Positions 43,296-52,707 of a stretch of DNA of 64,000 nt are shown one piece after another (the first letter of the stretch is position 1; each line of letters starts with the position of its first letter). A program made the translations under genes and the position numbers. The stretch is from UBA1724 sp051884615 (lineage in GTDB: Bacteria > Verrucomicrobiota > Lentisphaeria > Oligosphaerales > Oligosphaeraceae): NCBI GenBank assembly GCA_051884615.1, contig JBJEVT010000016.1, positions 1-64,000 of the forward strand, read 5' to 3'. The notes below the pieces were generated by a model. That model saw nothing but the letters and a program-made list of their open reading frames with translations. It did no database searches and was not told the origin of the DNA.

Positions 43296-43742
43296 ATGGC
43301 ACGACCCCGCCCCCTTTTCCTCCCCGCCCTGGCCCTCCTCCTGTGCCTGGGCTGCGCCCGCTGGCAATATCTTCCCCCCGCCCGCCCCGTGGCCGGCATG
43401 TTCCCCACCGTGGTCTCCCCCCAGTGCCTCGAACAGGCGGTCCGCCTGACCCTCTCCCCCCGGGAGCTCCAGGAACAGCTGGACCAGGCGGCGCTGTGGG
43501 AACCCCTGGCCCTGGCCGGCTTCCCCCGGGAGGAGCTGGCGCTGCTCTCCCGCAGCCTGGAACGCCGGGGCTACGGAGAGGTGGACGGGCGGCGCTGCCC
43601 CGCCTCCGCGGTGGAATGGGTGGCGCTCCTGGGCGCCGGCCCCCGCGCCCTGCGCCTCCAATACCAACTCCGAAAGGAGGACTCCCCCCGGGAACTCCTG
43701 CTGATCCTCGCCCCCGCCCCTGACGCCCCCGCCCAGCCATGA
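43296..43742 (+). CDS. small lipoprotein linked to an ABC transporter
   Basis: 148 residues with a lipoprotein signal: lipobox CLGC, lipidated Cys at ~20, after a leader ALALLLC. The mature part is a small helical domain (FPREELALLSRSLERRGY). Its TGA overlaps the ATG of the permease gene (ATGA), so it is translated together with the transporter. It is far smaller than a standard substrate-binding protein, so it is not an obvious replacement for one. Confidence 0.65.
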   Translation: MARPRPLFLPALALLLCLGCARWQYLPPARPVAGMFPTVVSPQCLEQAVRLTLSPRELQEQLDQAALWEPLALAGFPREELALLSRSLERRGYGEVDGRRCPASAVEWVALLGAGPRALRLQYQLRKEDSPRELLLILAPAPDAPAQP

Positions 43743-44482
43743 CCTCCTCCCGCCAAGGACTGTTCCGGACACCCTGGGCCCTGCTTCCCCCGCTGATTCT
43801 CCTGTTGGTCTGGGGGCTTCTTTCCTGGCTCAACCAGGGAAGAGTGCTTCCCTCCCCCCGGGAGAGCCTTCTGGCCCTGGGGCGGCTGCTGTGCACCGGG
43901 GACACCTGGCGTTCCCTGGCGCTGACCCTGGCGCGGGGAAGCGGCGGCCTGGCCCTGGGAGGCACCATCGGCCTGGCCCTGGGCCTGTTCTGCGGACGCC
44001 ATCCCCGCCTCCATGACGCCCTCTCCCCCATGGTCACCCTGGCGCAGGGATGCCCGCCCATCGTCTGGATTTCCCTGCTTCTGGTGTGGCTTTCCCTGGG
44101 CGGCGCCATTCCCCTGGCGGTCTCCACCCTCTCCGTGCTGCCGGTCATCTTCATCCAGACCGCCAATGCCGTCCGGGGCATGGACCCCCGGTGGTTCGAG
44201 GTGGCGCAGGTCTACCGCGTGGGGCCCTGGCGACGCTGCCGCCACCTGATCCTCCCCGGCATCGCCCATCCCCTGGCCGGCGCCTTCTCCTACGCCTGCG
44301 GCATCACCTGGAAGGTCACCGCCACCGCGGAATTCTTCGGGGCGACGGACGGCATCGGCGCCCAAATCTACCAAAGCTACCGGGATCTTGCCCTGGAACG
44401 CCTCTTCGCCTGGACCCTCCTCATCGCCTCGCTGGGCATCGCCATCGACGCCCTCCTCGTCCGGAGGCTCCGAAGACTATGA
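43739..44482 (+). CDS. ABC transporter permease (SsuC/TauC type)
   Basis: 247-residue inner-membrane protein with about six transmembrane segments. It begins FRTPWALLPPLILLLVWGLLS, and the cytoplasmic loop with EVAQVYRVGPWRRCRHLILPGIAHPL is the EAA-type coupling motif of nitrate/sulfonate/taurine permeases. ATGA overlap on both sides shows tight coupling with the lipoprotein and the ATPase. Substrate not determined; no large substrate-binding protein is present. Confidence 0.85.
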   Translation: MTSSRQGLFRTPWALLPPLILLLVWGLLSWLNQGRVLPSPRESLLALGRLLCTGDTWRSLALTLARGSGGLALGGTIGLALGLFCGRHPRLHDALSPMVTLAQGCPPIVWISLLLVWLSLGGAIPLAVSTLSVLPVIFIQTANAVRGMDPRWFEVAQVYRVGPWRRCRHLILPGIAHPLAGAFSYACGITWKVTATAEFFGATDGIGAQIYQSYRDLALERLFAWTLLIASLGIAIDALLVRRLRRL

Positions 44483-45093
44483 CCCCTCCCCTCCTCGCCT
44501 TCCACAAGGTCACCTTCCAGTGGCCCGGCGCCCCCGCCCCCGTCCTCCGACGCCTCCAATGGGCCGCCCGGCCCGGGGAGACCTGGCTCCTCCGGGGGCC
44601 CTCCGGCTGCGGAAAGACCACCTTCCTGCGCCTGGCGGCACGCCTCCTCGCCCCCCAGGAGGGCGCCATCCGCACCCCCTTCCCCCTCGCCCTGGGATTC
44701 GTCTTCCAGGAACCCCGCCTCCTCCCCTGGCTCACCCTGCGCCAGAATCTCCTCCTGGCCGCCCCGCGCGCACCCCGGGAACAGCGGGAGGAACTCCTCC
44801 GCAAAGCCGGGCTGGAGGACAAGGCGGACTGCCGTCCCCCGGAGCTTTCCGGGGGAGAGGCACAGCGGGGCAATCTGGTGCGGGCGCTTCTGGCCAGCCC
44901 CCACCTCCTCCTCCTGGACGAACCCTTCAGCGCCCTGGATCCCCAAAGCGCCCGGCGATGCGTCGACCTCCTGGAGGAATGGAACCGGAATCCCGCCCCC
45001 CACGCCATGATTCTAGCCACCCACCAGAAGGACTACCAGGGAATCTGCAACGCCATCCCCCTGGACTTCCCCCTCCCCGCCCCTGCGGAATGA
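44479..45093 (+). CDS. ABC transporter ATP-binding protein (SsuB/TauB type)
   Basis: 204 residues with Walker A GPSGCGKTT, Q-loop region FVFQEPRLLPW, signature LSGGEAQ, Walker B LLLLDEP and the switch His in ATHQ. It is shorter than the usual 230-250, ending soon after the H-loop. It pairs with the permease through an ATGA overlap. The nitrate/sulfonate/taurine subfamily is inferred from the permease. Confidence 0.88.
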   Translation: MTPPLLAFHKVTFQWPGAPAPVLRRLQWAARPGETWLLRGPSGCGKTTFLRLAARLLAPQEGAIRTPFPLALGFVFQEPRLLPWLTLRQNLLLAAPRAPREQREELLRKAGLEDKADCRPPELSGGEAQRGNLVRALLASPHLLLLDEPFSALDPQSARRCVDLLEEWNRNPAPHAMILATHQKDYQGICNAIPLDFPLPAPAE

Positions 45094-45347
45094 CCCCGGC
45101 ACGTCAAAAATTCCCCGGACGGGAGGGCGTTTTCCCCTGGAAAAAGACATTTCTCTTTCTTTGGCAAAGATTTTCACCCCCCGTGGCTTTAAAATTATCT
45201 TTCACAGGCTAAATTTGGGGTTGTTTGAATTTTCCTGCATGCCGTCGTGTACGCCTGTTCCTCCCCACCGCCCTGGCACGGGAGGGACGGGACGCCCCCG
45301 CGGCTTCCCGGCCCATGGCCGACCACTCCATAAAGGACCCACCCCAC

Positions 45348-46229
45348 ATGCGTAAGAGCCAAGTCAAACTTCTCTTCGGAATCCTGACCCTGGTTGCCGC
45401 CGCCAGCCTCATGCCCCTGAAGGCCCAGGAATTCCAGTCCTCCAACGACCTGCTGGATCCCAACGCCTTCCTGGTCAGGTCCGAACTCTATCTCTGGAAC
45501 CGCTTCTCCGACCTGCTGGACACGGTCCGCTGCGGCATCGCCGTGGGCCCCGGCCTGGGCGCGGAAGTGGCGGTCACCGAATACGCCCAGCTCTCCCTGT
45601 ATGCCAACGCCGAGACCGGCGTCGCCTTCCCCCATTTCCTCCCCCCCCTGTGGCTGGTGGACAAGTACGAGAACAACGTGAACGCCTTTGAGTACCACAG
45701 CGGCAAGTACGCCACCGCCGCCTTCGGTCCCTGGCGCGCCGAGTCCAACGCCTACGCCCTGGACGACCGGGATGTCCATTTCCGCCGGGACAAGTGGGAT
45801 GTCCGCCTCCAGTTGGATCTGCTCCTGGTCCACTTCTACGTGGCCATCCGCCCCGTGGAGATCCTGGACTTCTTCACCGGCTTCGCCGGGCTGGACATCT
45901 CCCTGGACGACGCCCAGCTGAACCCCGTGCTGGACCGCTGCCCCGCCGACCAGTTCGGCCGCGGTCTGTGCAACATCATCTTCGGCATCGTGGAAGTGCC
46001 CAACAACATCTTCCGGGTGACCAGCAACGAAGGCGACCTGGCCGGCTGCTCCAAGGGCGTGGGCCTGGGCCTCTGGCGCTTCCTGGTGCGGGAGTGCGTG
46101 GGCGTGGTGGAAGTGGTCACCTTCCCCTTCGGCTGGGAACCCATCATCGAGCCCGCCTACGTCATCAACGACACCGACCAGGCCACCAACTGGAAGGTCT
46201 ACAAGCCCGCGTTCCACAAGCGCTACTAA
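45348..46229 (+). CDS. TIGR04073-like exosortase-associated protein
   Basis: 293 residues with a signal peptide (1-27, ending MPLKA/QE). The C-terminal ~90 residues carry GRGLCNIIFGIVEVPNNIF, then a Gly-rich helix and EVVTFPFGWEPIIEPAY, the pattern of the TIGR04073 family, which is found near exosortase systems. No exosortase or PEP-CTERM protein was recognised in the window. The N-terminal part is beta-rich (EVAVTEYAQLSLYANAETG). AAAGGA lies about 11 nt before the ATG at 45348. Function unknown. Confidence 0.65.
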   Translation: MRKSQVKLLFGILTLVAAASLMPLKAQEFQSSNDLLDPNAFLVRSELYLWNRFSDLLDTVRCGIAVGPGLGAEVAVTEYAQLSLYANAETGVAFPHFLPPLWLVDKYENNVNAFEYHSGKYATAAFGPWRAESNAYALDDRDVHFRRDKWDVRLQLDLLLVHFYVAIRPVEILDFFTGFAGLDISLDDAQLNPVLDRCPADQFGRGLCNIIFGIVEVPNNIFRVTSNEGDLAGCSKGVGLGLWRFLVRECVGVVEVVTFPFGWEPIIEPAYVINDTDQATNWKVYKPAFHKRY

Positions 46230-46376
46230 TCCAAGATTCCAGGGAGAGAGCCTCCGGCCTCCGGCGCATCCTCTCTCCCCTCCCCTCCCACCTTGCCGAC
46301 GGCTCCCCCGACGTTCTGACGCCGGCGGGGTCCGTCGGTTTTTCCATATCCCCGAGGTACCTCTCCGCCGCCTTCC

Positions 46377-47582
46377 ATGTCCTCGCGCAACACCAAAATC
46401 CGCACTCGTCTCCTGGACAAGCTGGACACGCTGGACGCCCCCACCCTGCGAAACTGCCTCCGCAGCCTCCTCAACGAGCAGGGGCTGCTGGAGGAGATTT
46501 TCCGGGACATCTTCAAGACCGTGCGGGAGGGGATCATCGTGGTGGACCGGGATTTGAACATCTACCTGGTGAATCCCACCGCCCGGGAGCTCTTCGGCAT
46601 GCCGGAGAACGCCGAGGGCCAGCCCATCGCCCAGTTCTTCCGGCAGTTTGACTGGGAGGAGCTGAAGAACACCCCCCCGGAGCACTGGGGGCGCTTCAGC
46701 CGCACGGAAGTGGAGGTCACCTATCCGCAGCGACGCTTCCTCTCCCTCTATTTCCTGCCGGCCGCCACCTCCCCCAACCTCCCCAAGAAGGGCAAGCTCC
46801 TCGCCACCCTCATCTTCCACGACATCACGGAGCGGAAGGAAAACAACGAGAAGAATCTGGAGACCCAGACCTTCACCGCCATCACCCAGCTGGCCGCCGG
46901 CGTGGCCCACGAACTGGGAAACCCCCTCAACACCCTGGGAATCCATCTCCAGATCCTGAAGCGAAAACTCCGGGGCGGCACCCCGGACGCCGACGCCGCC
47001 CTGGAAGCCTCCCGCCATTTCGTGGACATCGCCGGACAGGAACTCGCCAGGATGGACGGCATCGTCAAGAATTTCCTCAACGCCGTCCGCCCCGGCCACA
47101 TGGAGAGAGTGCCCGTCAACGTCCAGGACCTGATGGTCAACACCCTCCATTTCCTGGAGCCCGAACTCCAGGCCAAGGAAATCCAGGTCAACCTGGACTT
47201 TCCCGTCTTCGTCCCCTCCATCTCCGGGGATCCGGGCCAGCTCACCCAGGCATTCTTCAATCTCATCAAGAACGCCATGCAGGCCATGGAAAGCGGCGGC
47301 AATCTCCAAATCCTCTGCACCGTGGACGACACCTCCGTGCAGCTGCGCTTCGCCGACAACGGGCCCGGCCTCACCGCCGAGCAGCTCTCCCACCTCCTGG
47401 AACCCTACTACACCACCAAGGCGGAAGGACACGGACTGGGGCTGCTCATCGTCAACCGCATCGTCCGCGCCCACGGCGGCATCCTCTCCATTGACGGAAA
47501 GCCCGGGGACGGGGCGGCCTTCACCATCAGCCTCCCCCGCTACTCCCGCATCGTCCGACGACTCTCCGGCCCTGAATCCTGA
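46377..47582 (+). CDS. PAS-domain sensor histidine kinase (NtrB type)
   Basis: 401 residues, no transmembrane segment, so cytoplasmic. A PAS domain covers residues ~40-150 (IIVVDRDLNIYLVNPTARELFG). His178 in AAGVAHELGNPLNTL is the phosphorylated residue of the DHp domain, and the C-terminus has the ATPase N box (NLIKNAMQAME), G1 box (DNGPGL) and G2 box (GHGLGL). It lies 8 nt upstream of the response-regulator gene, so they form a pair. The ligand is unknown. Confidence 0.93.
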   Translation: MSSRNTKIRTRLLDKLDTLDAPTLRNCLRSLLNEQGLLEEIFRDIFKTVREGIIVVDRDLNIYLVNPTARELFGMPENAEGQPIAQFFRQFDWEELKNTPPEHWGRFSRTEVEVTYPQRRFLSLYFLPAATSPNLPKKGKLLATLIFHDITERKENNEKNLETQTFTAITQLAAGVAHELGNPLNTLGIHLQILKRKLRGGTPDADAALEASRHFVDIAGQELARMDGIVKNFLNAVRPGHMERVPVNVQDLMVNTLHFLEPELQAKEIQVNLDFPVFVPSISGDPGQLTQAFFNLIKNAMQAMESGGNLQILCTVDDTSVQLRFADNGPGLTAEQLSHLLEPYYTTKAEGHGLGLLIVNRIVRAHGGILSIDGKPGDGAAFTISLPRYSRIVRRLSGPES

Positions 47583-47590
47583 TCCCTCCC

Positions 47591-49015
47591 ATGCCATCAC
47601 TCCCCGTCATCCTCGTCATCGACGACGAACGCAACACCCGCGAGGGCCTTCGGGACGCCTTCGCCGACAAATACCAGGTGCTTCTGGCCAACGACGCCCT
47701 CCAGGGCATGGAGATGCTGAAGAGCGGGAAGGTGGACATTGTCCTGACGGATCTCCGGATGCCGGGGATGGACGGCATGGCCTTCACCCGGGAGATCGCG
47801 GGGCGGGAGGGGGCGCCGTTGATCATCATGCTCACCGCCTACGGTTCGGTGCAGACGGCCATGGAGGCGGTGCGCGCGGGGGCATACGACTATCTGACCA
47901 AGCCGGTGGATCTGGACGAACTGGAGATGATGATCGACCGGGGGCTGGAGGAGTTGTCCAAGCGCCGCGCCCAGCTGCGGCGGGGGGGCGGGCAGGCGCC
48001 GGAGGGGATCATCGGCTCCTCTCCCCAGATGCGGCAGCTTCTGGAGAAGGCGCAGCAGGTGGCCAACTCCCGTTCCACGGTGCTCATCACCGGGGAGAGC
48101 GGCACCGGCAAGGAGCTCTTCGCCCACGCCCTCCACGCCTGGAGCCCCCGGAAACGGGGCCCCTTCGTGGCCGTCCACTGCGCCGCCCTGAACGAGAATC
48201 TGCTGGAAAGCGAGCTCTTCGGCCATGAGAAGGGGGCGTTCACCGGCGCCCAGGAACGGGTCATCGGACGCTTCGAGAAGGCAGACCGGGGCACCCTCTT
48301 CCTGGATGAAATCGGGGAAATCTCCCTCTCCACCCAGGTCAAGCTTCTCCGGGTGCTGGAGAACCGCACCCTGGAGCGGGTGGGCGGCTCCACCACCATC
48401 CCCGTGGACGTGCGCCTGGTGGCGGCCACCAACCGGGACCTGAAGGCCATGGTGAAGGAGGGCACCTTCCGGGAAGACCTCTTCTTCCGTCTCAACGTGG
48501 TGAATCTCCAGCTGCCTCCCCTGCGGGAGCACCCGGAGGACATCCCCGCCCTCCTGGACCACTTCCTCCAGGAACTCTCCCGGGACAACGGAAAGGAAAT
48601 CCACGGCATCGCCCGGGACGCCCTGGAGGTGCTCGCCGCCTACCGGTGGCCCGGCAACATCCGGGAGCTGCGGAACTGCGTGGAGCGCATGGTGGTCATG
48701 ACCCGGGGAAGCCTCCTCACCGTCACCGACATCCCCCGGGAGATCGTGGACGCCTTCGCCACCTCCCCCGCCCCGGAGACGAAGGAGGAGAAGCAAGAGA
48801 AGCCGGCGGAGGCGCCCCCCCGGGAGCCCGCCCCGGCTCCCCCCATGCCCCTGGACATCCGCTCCAACGAACTCGCCGCCATGAAGCGCGCCCTGGAGCA
48901 GGCCGGAGGGAACCGGACCCGGGCGGCGGAAATCCTAGGCATCAGCCGGCGCACCCTCCAGCGCCGCATCCTCCAATATCCCGAGCTGGACGGCCTCCGG
49001 GAACGGGAGGAGTGA
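47591..49015 (+). CDS. NtrC-type sigma54 response regulator
   Basis: 474 residues. The receiver is complete: Asp11/12, phosphoacceptor Asp54, Thr82 and Lys104. AAA+ domain with Walker A GESGTGKE (168-175) and GAFTGA (215-220), which contacts sigma54, then a Pro/Glu-rich linker and a Fis-type helix-turn-helix (GNRTRAAEILGISRRTLQRR). It should be phosphorylated by the adjacent kinase and activate sigma54 promoters; targets are unknown, but the rhamnose genes directly downstream are candidates. Confidence 0.94.
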   Translation: MPSLPVILVIDDERNTREGLRDAFADKYQVLLANDALQGMEMLKSGKVDIVLTDLRMPGMDGMAFTREIAGREGAPLIIMLTAYGSVQTAMEAVRAGAYDYLTKPVDLDELEMMIDRGLEELSKRRAQLRRGGGQAPEGIIGSSPQMRQLLEKAQQVANSRSTVLITGESGTGKELFAHALHAWSPRKRGPFVAVHCAALNENLLESELFGHEKGAFTGAQERVIGRFEKADRGTLFLDEIGEISLSTQVKLLRVLENRTLERVGGSTTIPVDVRLVAATNRDLKAMVKEGTFREDLFFRLNVVNLQLPPLREHPEDIPALLDHFLQELSRDNGKEIHGIARDALEVLAAYRWPGNIRELRNCVERMVVMTRGSLLTVTDIPREIVDAFATSPAPETKEEKQEKPAEAPPREPAPAPPMPLDIRSNELAAMKRALEQAGGNRTRAAEILGISRRTLQRRILQYPELDGLREREE

Positions 49016-49056
49016 CCCGCCCCCCGGAAGAAGACCAGCCCCACCCACGCTCCCCC

Positions 49057-49914
49057 ATGCCCCTCGCCTCCCCACCTCCCAAGCCCAGGGGTGCCTTCCG
49101 TATCCTCCACTTCTCCGACATCCACGTCGGCATCCCCGACTGGTCCTGGCGCTATCTCCTGGACAAGCGGTGCCTGGGCAGGCTCAACCACGTCCTCTCC
49201 CGCCACGGCCGCCTCTCCCTGGAGCTCCTGGAGGAACTCCCCGCCTGGAGCCGGAGCATCGGCGCGGACGCGGTCCTCTGCACGGGAGACCTCACCTCCA
49301 TCGGCTCCCCCGAGGAATTCCAGCGCGCCCGCGCCTTCCTGGCGCCCCTGAAAGACGCCTACCGGGAGAACTTCCTCTATGTGCCGGGAAACCACGACGC
49401 CTATGTGCCGGCCAGCCTCCCCCCTCTCCGGGAGACCTTCCGCGCCCTCAACGGGGGCGTGGAGCTGGAGGAGCTGCCCCTGGCGCGCCCCCTGGGCCCC
49501 CTGGAGGTCGTCCTCCTCTCCCCCGCCACCCCCTGCGCCCCCTGGCTCTCCCACGGAGCCATGCCTCCCTGCGACTGGGATAAACTGGGCTATATTCTCC
49601 AACGTCCCTCCGGCGGCGCCGCCCGCCTGGTGGCCTGCCATTTCCCCCTCCTGGGCGCCCGGGGAAAACCCCTCTTCTGGCGCTCCCGCCTGGAGGGCTG
49701 GGAGCGACTCCTCCAATGGGGCGGAGACGGCCTCTTCCAGGCATACTGCGCGGGCCACGTCCACCGCCCCTTCCTCCTCCCACCCCGCCAGGGAGGCCCC
49801 TGGCTCGTGGGCGCCGGCTCCCTCACCCTCCACCAATCCTGCTCCGTCCTGGATTTCCAGGCGGAGGACGGCACCTTCACCCCCTATCTCCTGCAGCGGA
49901 AGGAAACACCATGA
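49057..49914 (+). CDS. metallophosphoesterase
   Basis: 285-residue calcineurin-like phosphoesterase with the five metal motifs: HFSDIHVG, CTGDLTS, VPGNHDAY, a CHFPLLG histidine and AGHVHRP. Soluble. Substrate unknown; homologues include cyclic-nucleotide and nucleotidase types. Its TGA overlaps the ATG of rhaB (ATGA), so it is translated with the rhamnulokinase and may act on a related phosphorylated compound. No ribosome binding site, C-rich leader. Confidence 0.85.
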   Translation: MPLASPPPKPRGAFRILHFSDIHVGIPDWSWRYLLDKRCLGRLNHVLSRHGRLSLELLEELPAWSRSIGADAVLCTGDLTSIGSPEEFQRARAFLAPLKDAYRENFLYVPGNHDAYVPASLPPLRETFRALNGGVELEELPLARPLGPLEVVLLSPATPCAPWLSHGAMPPCDWDKLGYILQRPSGGAARLVACHFPLLGARGKPLFWRSRLEGWERLLQWGGDGLFQAYCAGHVHRPFLLPPRQGGPWLVGAGSLTLHQSCSVLDFQAEDGTFTPYLLQRKETP

Positions 49915-51401
49915 AACACTTTCTGGCCTTCGACTTGGGCGCCTCCAGCGGACGCGCCATCCTGGGTAACTTCGACGGAAAGACCATCGACCTGGAGGAA
50001 CTCCATCGCTTCGCCAACGGCCCCCATGAGGTGGAGGGGCACCTCTACTGGGACATCCACACCCTCTTCGCCGAAATCCGGGAGGGGCTCCGCAAAGCCC
50101 TGGCCACCGGAAAGGCCATCGACGGCATCGGCATCGACACCTGGGGCGTGGACCTCTGCTATCTGGGCGCGGACGGCAAGCTGATCGGCCTGCCCCACCA
50201 CTACCGGGACCCCCGCACCGACGACGTCATGCCCTGGACCTTCCAGCGGATTCCCCGGGAGGAGGTCTACCGGGAGACGGGCATCCAGTTCATGAACCTG
50301 AACACCATCTTCCAGCTCTCCGCGTCCCTGCGGGACGGCGAGGAGGCCCTCCAGCAGGCGGACAAGCTTCTCTTCATCCCCAACGCCCTCACCTATCTCC
50401 TCTGCGGAAAGGTGGCGGCCGAATACTCCATCGCCACCACCTCCCAGCTCTTCAATCCCCACACCGGGGACTGGTCCTGGAAGATCATCGACGCCCTGGG
50501 CCTGAAGCGCTCCCTCTTCCCCGAAATCCTGCCCTCCTGCACCGTCGCCGCCCCCCTCTCCCCCGAACTGCAGAAGGAACTGGGCTGCGGCCCCATCCCC
50601 GTGATTCTCATCGGCAGCCATGACACCGCCTCCGCCGTGGCGGCGGTCCCCTCCGGCGGCGAGAAGAACTGGGCGTACCTCTCCAGCGGCACCTGGAGCC
50701 TCATGGGCGTGGAGCTGGACTCCCCCCGCACCGACGAAAGCGCCCTGGCCGCCAACTACACCAACGAGGGCGGCGTGGGCAACACCATCCGCTTCCTGAA
50801 GAACATCATGGGCCTGTGGCTCATCCAGGAGTGCCGGAACCAGTGGCTGCGGGAAGGCAAGAAGTACTCCTTCGGCGAGCTGGCCGACATGGCGCGCAAC
50901 GACGCCACTCCCTTCCTTGCCGTCATCAACCCCAACGACCATCTCTTCGAGGCCCCCGGCGACATGCCCGCCAGAATCCGCCAGTTCTGCCGGGAGAGCG
51001 GCCAGCCCGAGCCCGAAACCCCCGCCCAGATCATCCGCGTCGCCCTGGAATCCCTGGCCCTCCGCTATCGCCAGACCTGGAATGAACTGGAAGACCTCCT
51101 GAACACCAAGCTCACCGTCCTCCACCTGGTGGGCGGCGGCTGCCAGAACGTCCTTCTCAACGAGTTCACCGCCAACGCCATCCAGGCTCCCGTGGTCACC
51201 GGCCCCGTGGAGGCCACCGCCATGGGCAACATCCTGGGACAGGCCATGGCCACCGGAGACATCCCCGACCTGGAGACCGCCCGGAAAATCGTCAGCGCCT
51301 CCACCCCCACCCAGCGCTACGAGCCCGCCGACGCCCCCCTCTGGGAAAAGGCCTTCCTCCGCTATCAGGAAATCTGCAAGGGAGGCAAGTCCATCGGCTA
51401 G
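49911..51401 (+). CDS. rhaB: rhamnulokinase
   Basis: Phosphorylates L-rhamnulose to rhamnulose-1-phosphate. The 496-residue FGGY-type kinase starts with FDLGASSGRAILG, keeps GIGIDTWGVD and SSGTWSLMG, and has the ATP loop GGGCQNVLLNEF. Normal length for RhaB. AAGGAA lies about 8 nt before the ATG, which overlaps the metallophosphoesterase stop. rhaA follows further down; no rhaD aldolase was seen in the window. Confidence 0.93.
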   Translation: MKHFLAFDLGASSGRAILGNFDGKTIDLEELHRFANGPHEVEGHLYWDIHTLFAEIREGLRKALATGKAIDGIGIDTWGVDLCYLGADGKLIGLPHHYRDPRTDDVMPWTFQRIPREEVYRETGIQFMNLNTIFQLSASLRDGEEALQQADKLLFIPNALTYLLCGKVAAEYSIATTSQLFNPHTGDWSWKIIDALGLKRSLFPEILPSCTVAAPLSPELQKELGCGPIPVILIGSHDTASAVAAVPSGGEKNWAYLSSGTWSLMGVELDSPRTDESALAANYTNEGGVGNTIRFLKNIMGLWLIQECRNQWLREGKKYSFGELADMARNDATPFLAVINPNDHLFEAPGDMPARIRQFCRESGQPEPETPAQIIRVALESLALRYRQTWNELEDLLNTKLTVLHLVGGGCQNVLLNEFTANAIQAPVVTGPVEATAMGNILGQAMATGDIPDLETARKIVSASTPTQRYEPADAPLWEKAFLRYQEICKGGKSIG

Positions 51402-51525
51402 CCCCCGCCACGCGCCACGAAGGAGACGGGCGCCACGCGCCCGCCCCCTTCGGAGGCACGCCTGTCTCTAAAAAACTATAAGTGATTGCATATAAGCAAG
51501 TTATATACATCACACACTCCCACCC

Positions 51526-52707
51526 ATGACCCTCCTTCTCCTCCTCCTTCTTTGCCCTCTTCTCGCCGCGGGGCTGCCCGCCCAGACGGCCCAGCAGAGC
51601 CCCAAGAGTTTCCAGGAGCTGCAGGAGGACTTCGCCATCCTCCAGAACGTCCACCAGAAGAACGCGGAGGACTACCTGGACTTCTTCAAGGCGGTGCATG
51701 AGGCGTTCCGCACCCCGGATCCGGAGGAGGCCGCCCTGCAGGCCCTGCGGCTGCGCCGCCAGGGGCTGGTGCTTCTGGAGAGTCTGGAGCGGGACCAGCA
51801 GCGGCAGGTGGAATTTCAGAACGACCTGTCGTTGTACAGCGGGAAGCGGCAGCTGTTGAAGCAGGAGCGCAGCTACATCGCCATCTATCTGGACAAGCTC
51901 CAGAAATACGGGGCGGAGCAGCAGAGCGCCATTCCGGCGTTGCAGAAGCAGCTGCACCAGATGGACATCCAGTTGACCCAGCTGCCGCCCCCCAGGGACT
52001 TCACCAGCGTCCACGGCGTGAACTTCAGGCTGGTGGTCTCCAAGAAGCTCCCCGCCTTCTACGTCAGCGGCGAGCCCTTGGGCGAGGAGCAGTTCCGGGC
52101 CTTGACCCAGGCCATGGACGGCGCCCTCGCCGCCCAGGAGCTGGAGCGCCTCTGCCAGCGCTTCCGGCAGGAGGGGCTCTCCCTCCCGGAGGCCCAGACC
52201 CTGGCACGCGCCCTGGGCAAGATCGGCGGCTTCCCCTGCACCCTGCCCTCCCCCGCCCAGGCCAAGACCCTGGAGACCCTGGGCATGACCCCGGAAAAGG
52301 CCGTCTGGCTGGAGGGAGGCAAGAGCGACGACGTGGTGGAGAAGGAGGCCTGCCAGCGCTTCGGCGCCGCCATGGGCCAGCTCTGGGATCCCCGGGAGGT
52401 CCTGGCCTCCGGCAGGCAGAGCCACATCCTCCAGGAGCTGCCCTGGGCGCGCTACCCCGAGCTGGGGTGCCTCCTGGTCACCCCCGCCCTCACCGGCCAG
52501 CACCATAGAATCGCCCAGCTGGAACAACGCCTCCGGGAAGAGGACGAAGCCCTGCTTCAGGAAGCCGCGGAGACCGGCGCCCCGCAGGAAGAGCCGCCCC
52601 CCGCGGAGGAAGCCCCTCCGGAGGCGCCCCCTGAGCCCGCGGGGGAGGAAGAGCCCCAGCCCCCCGCCGAGACCCTCCCGGAACAAGCACAGGAGGACGC
52701 CCGATGA
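51526..52707 (+). CDS. exported coiled-coil protein, unknown function
   Basis: 393 residues with a signal peptide (1-19, ending GLPA/Q). Residues ~25-150 are long helices with heptad spacing, probably a coiled coil. Around residue 165 the stretch FRLVVSKKLPAFYVSGEPLGEEQFRALTQ, with LPSPAQAKTLE later, weakly resembles a formylglycine-generating-enzyme fold, without its catalytic cysteines. The C-terminal 45 residues are Pro/Glu-rich. An AT-rich patch lies upstream. Its stop overlaps the next start (ATGA). Confidence 0.65.
   Translation: MTLLLLLLLCPLLAAGLPAQTAQQSPKSFQELQEDFAILQNVHQKNAEDYLDFFKAVHEAFRTPDPEEAALQALRLRRQGLVLLESLERDQQRQVEFQNDLSLYSGKRQLLKQERSYIAIYLDKLQKYGAEQQSAIPALQKQLHQMDIQLTQLPPPRDFTSVHGVNFRLVVSKKLPAFYVSGEPLGEEQFRALTQAMDGALAAQELERLCQRFRQEGLSLPEAQTLARALGKIGGFPCTLPSPAQAKTLETLGMTPEKAVWLEGGKSDDVVEKEACQRFGAAMGQLWDPREVLASGRQSHILQELPWARYPELGCLLVTPALTGQHHRIAQLEQRLREEDEALLQEAAETGAPQEEPPPAEEAPPEAPPEPAGEEEPQPPAETLPEQAQEDAR

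Noticed and set aside
45161..45176. TGGCA-type sigma54 site upstream of the TIGR04073-like gene
   Set aside because: TGGCAAAGATTTTCA lacks the GC of the -12 element at the right spacing.
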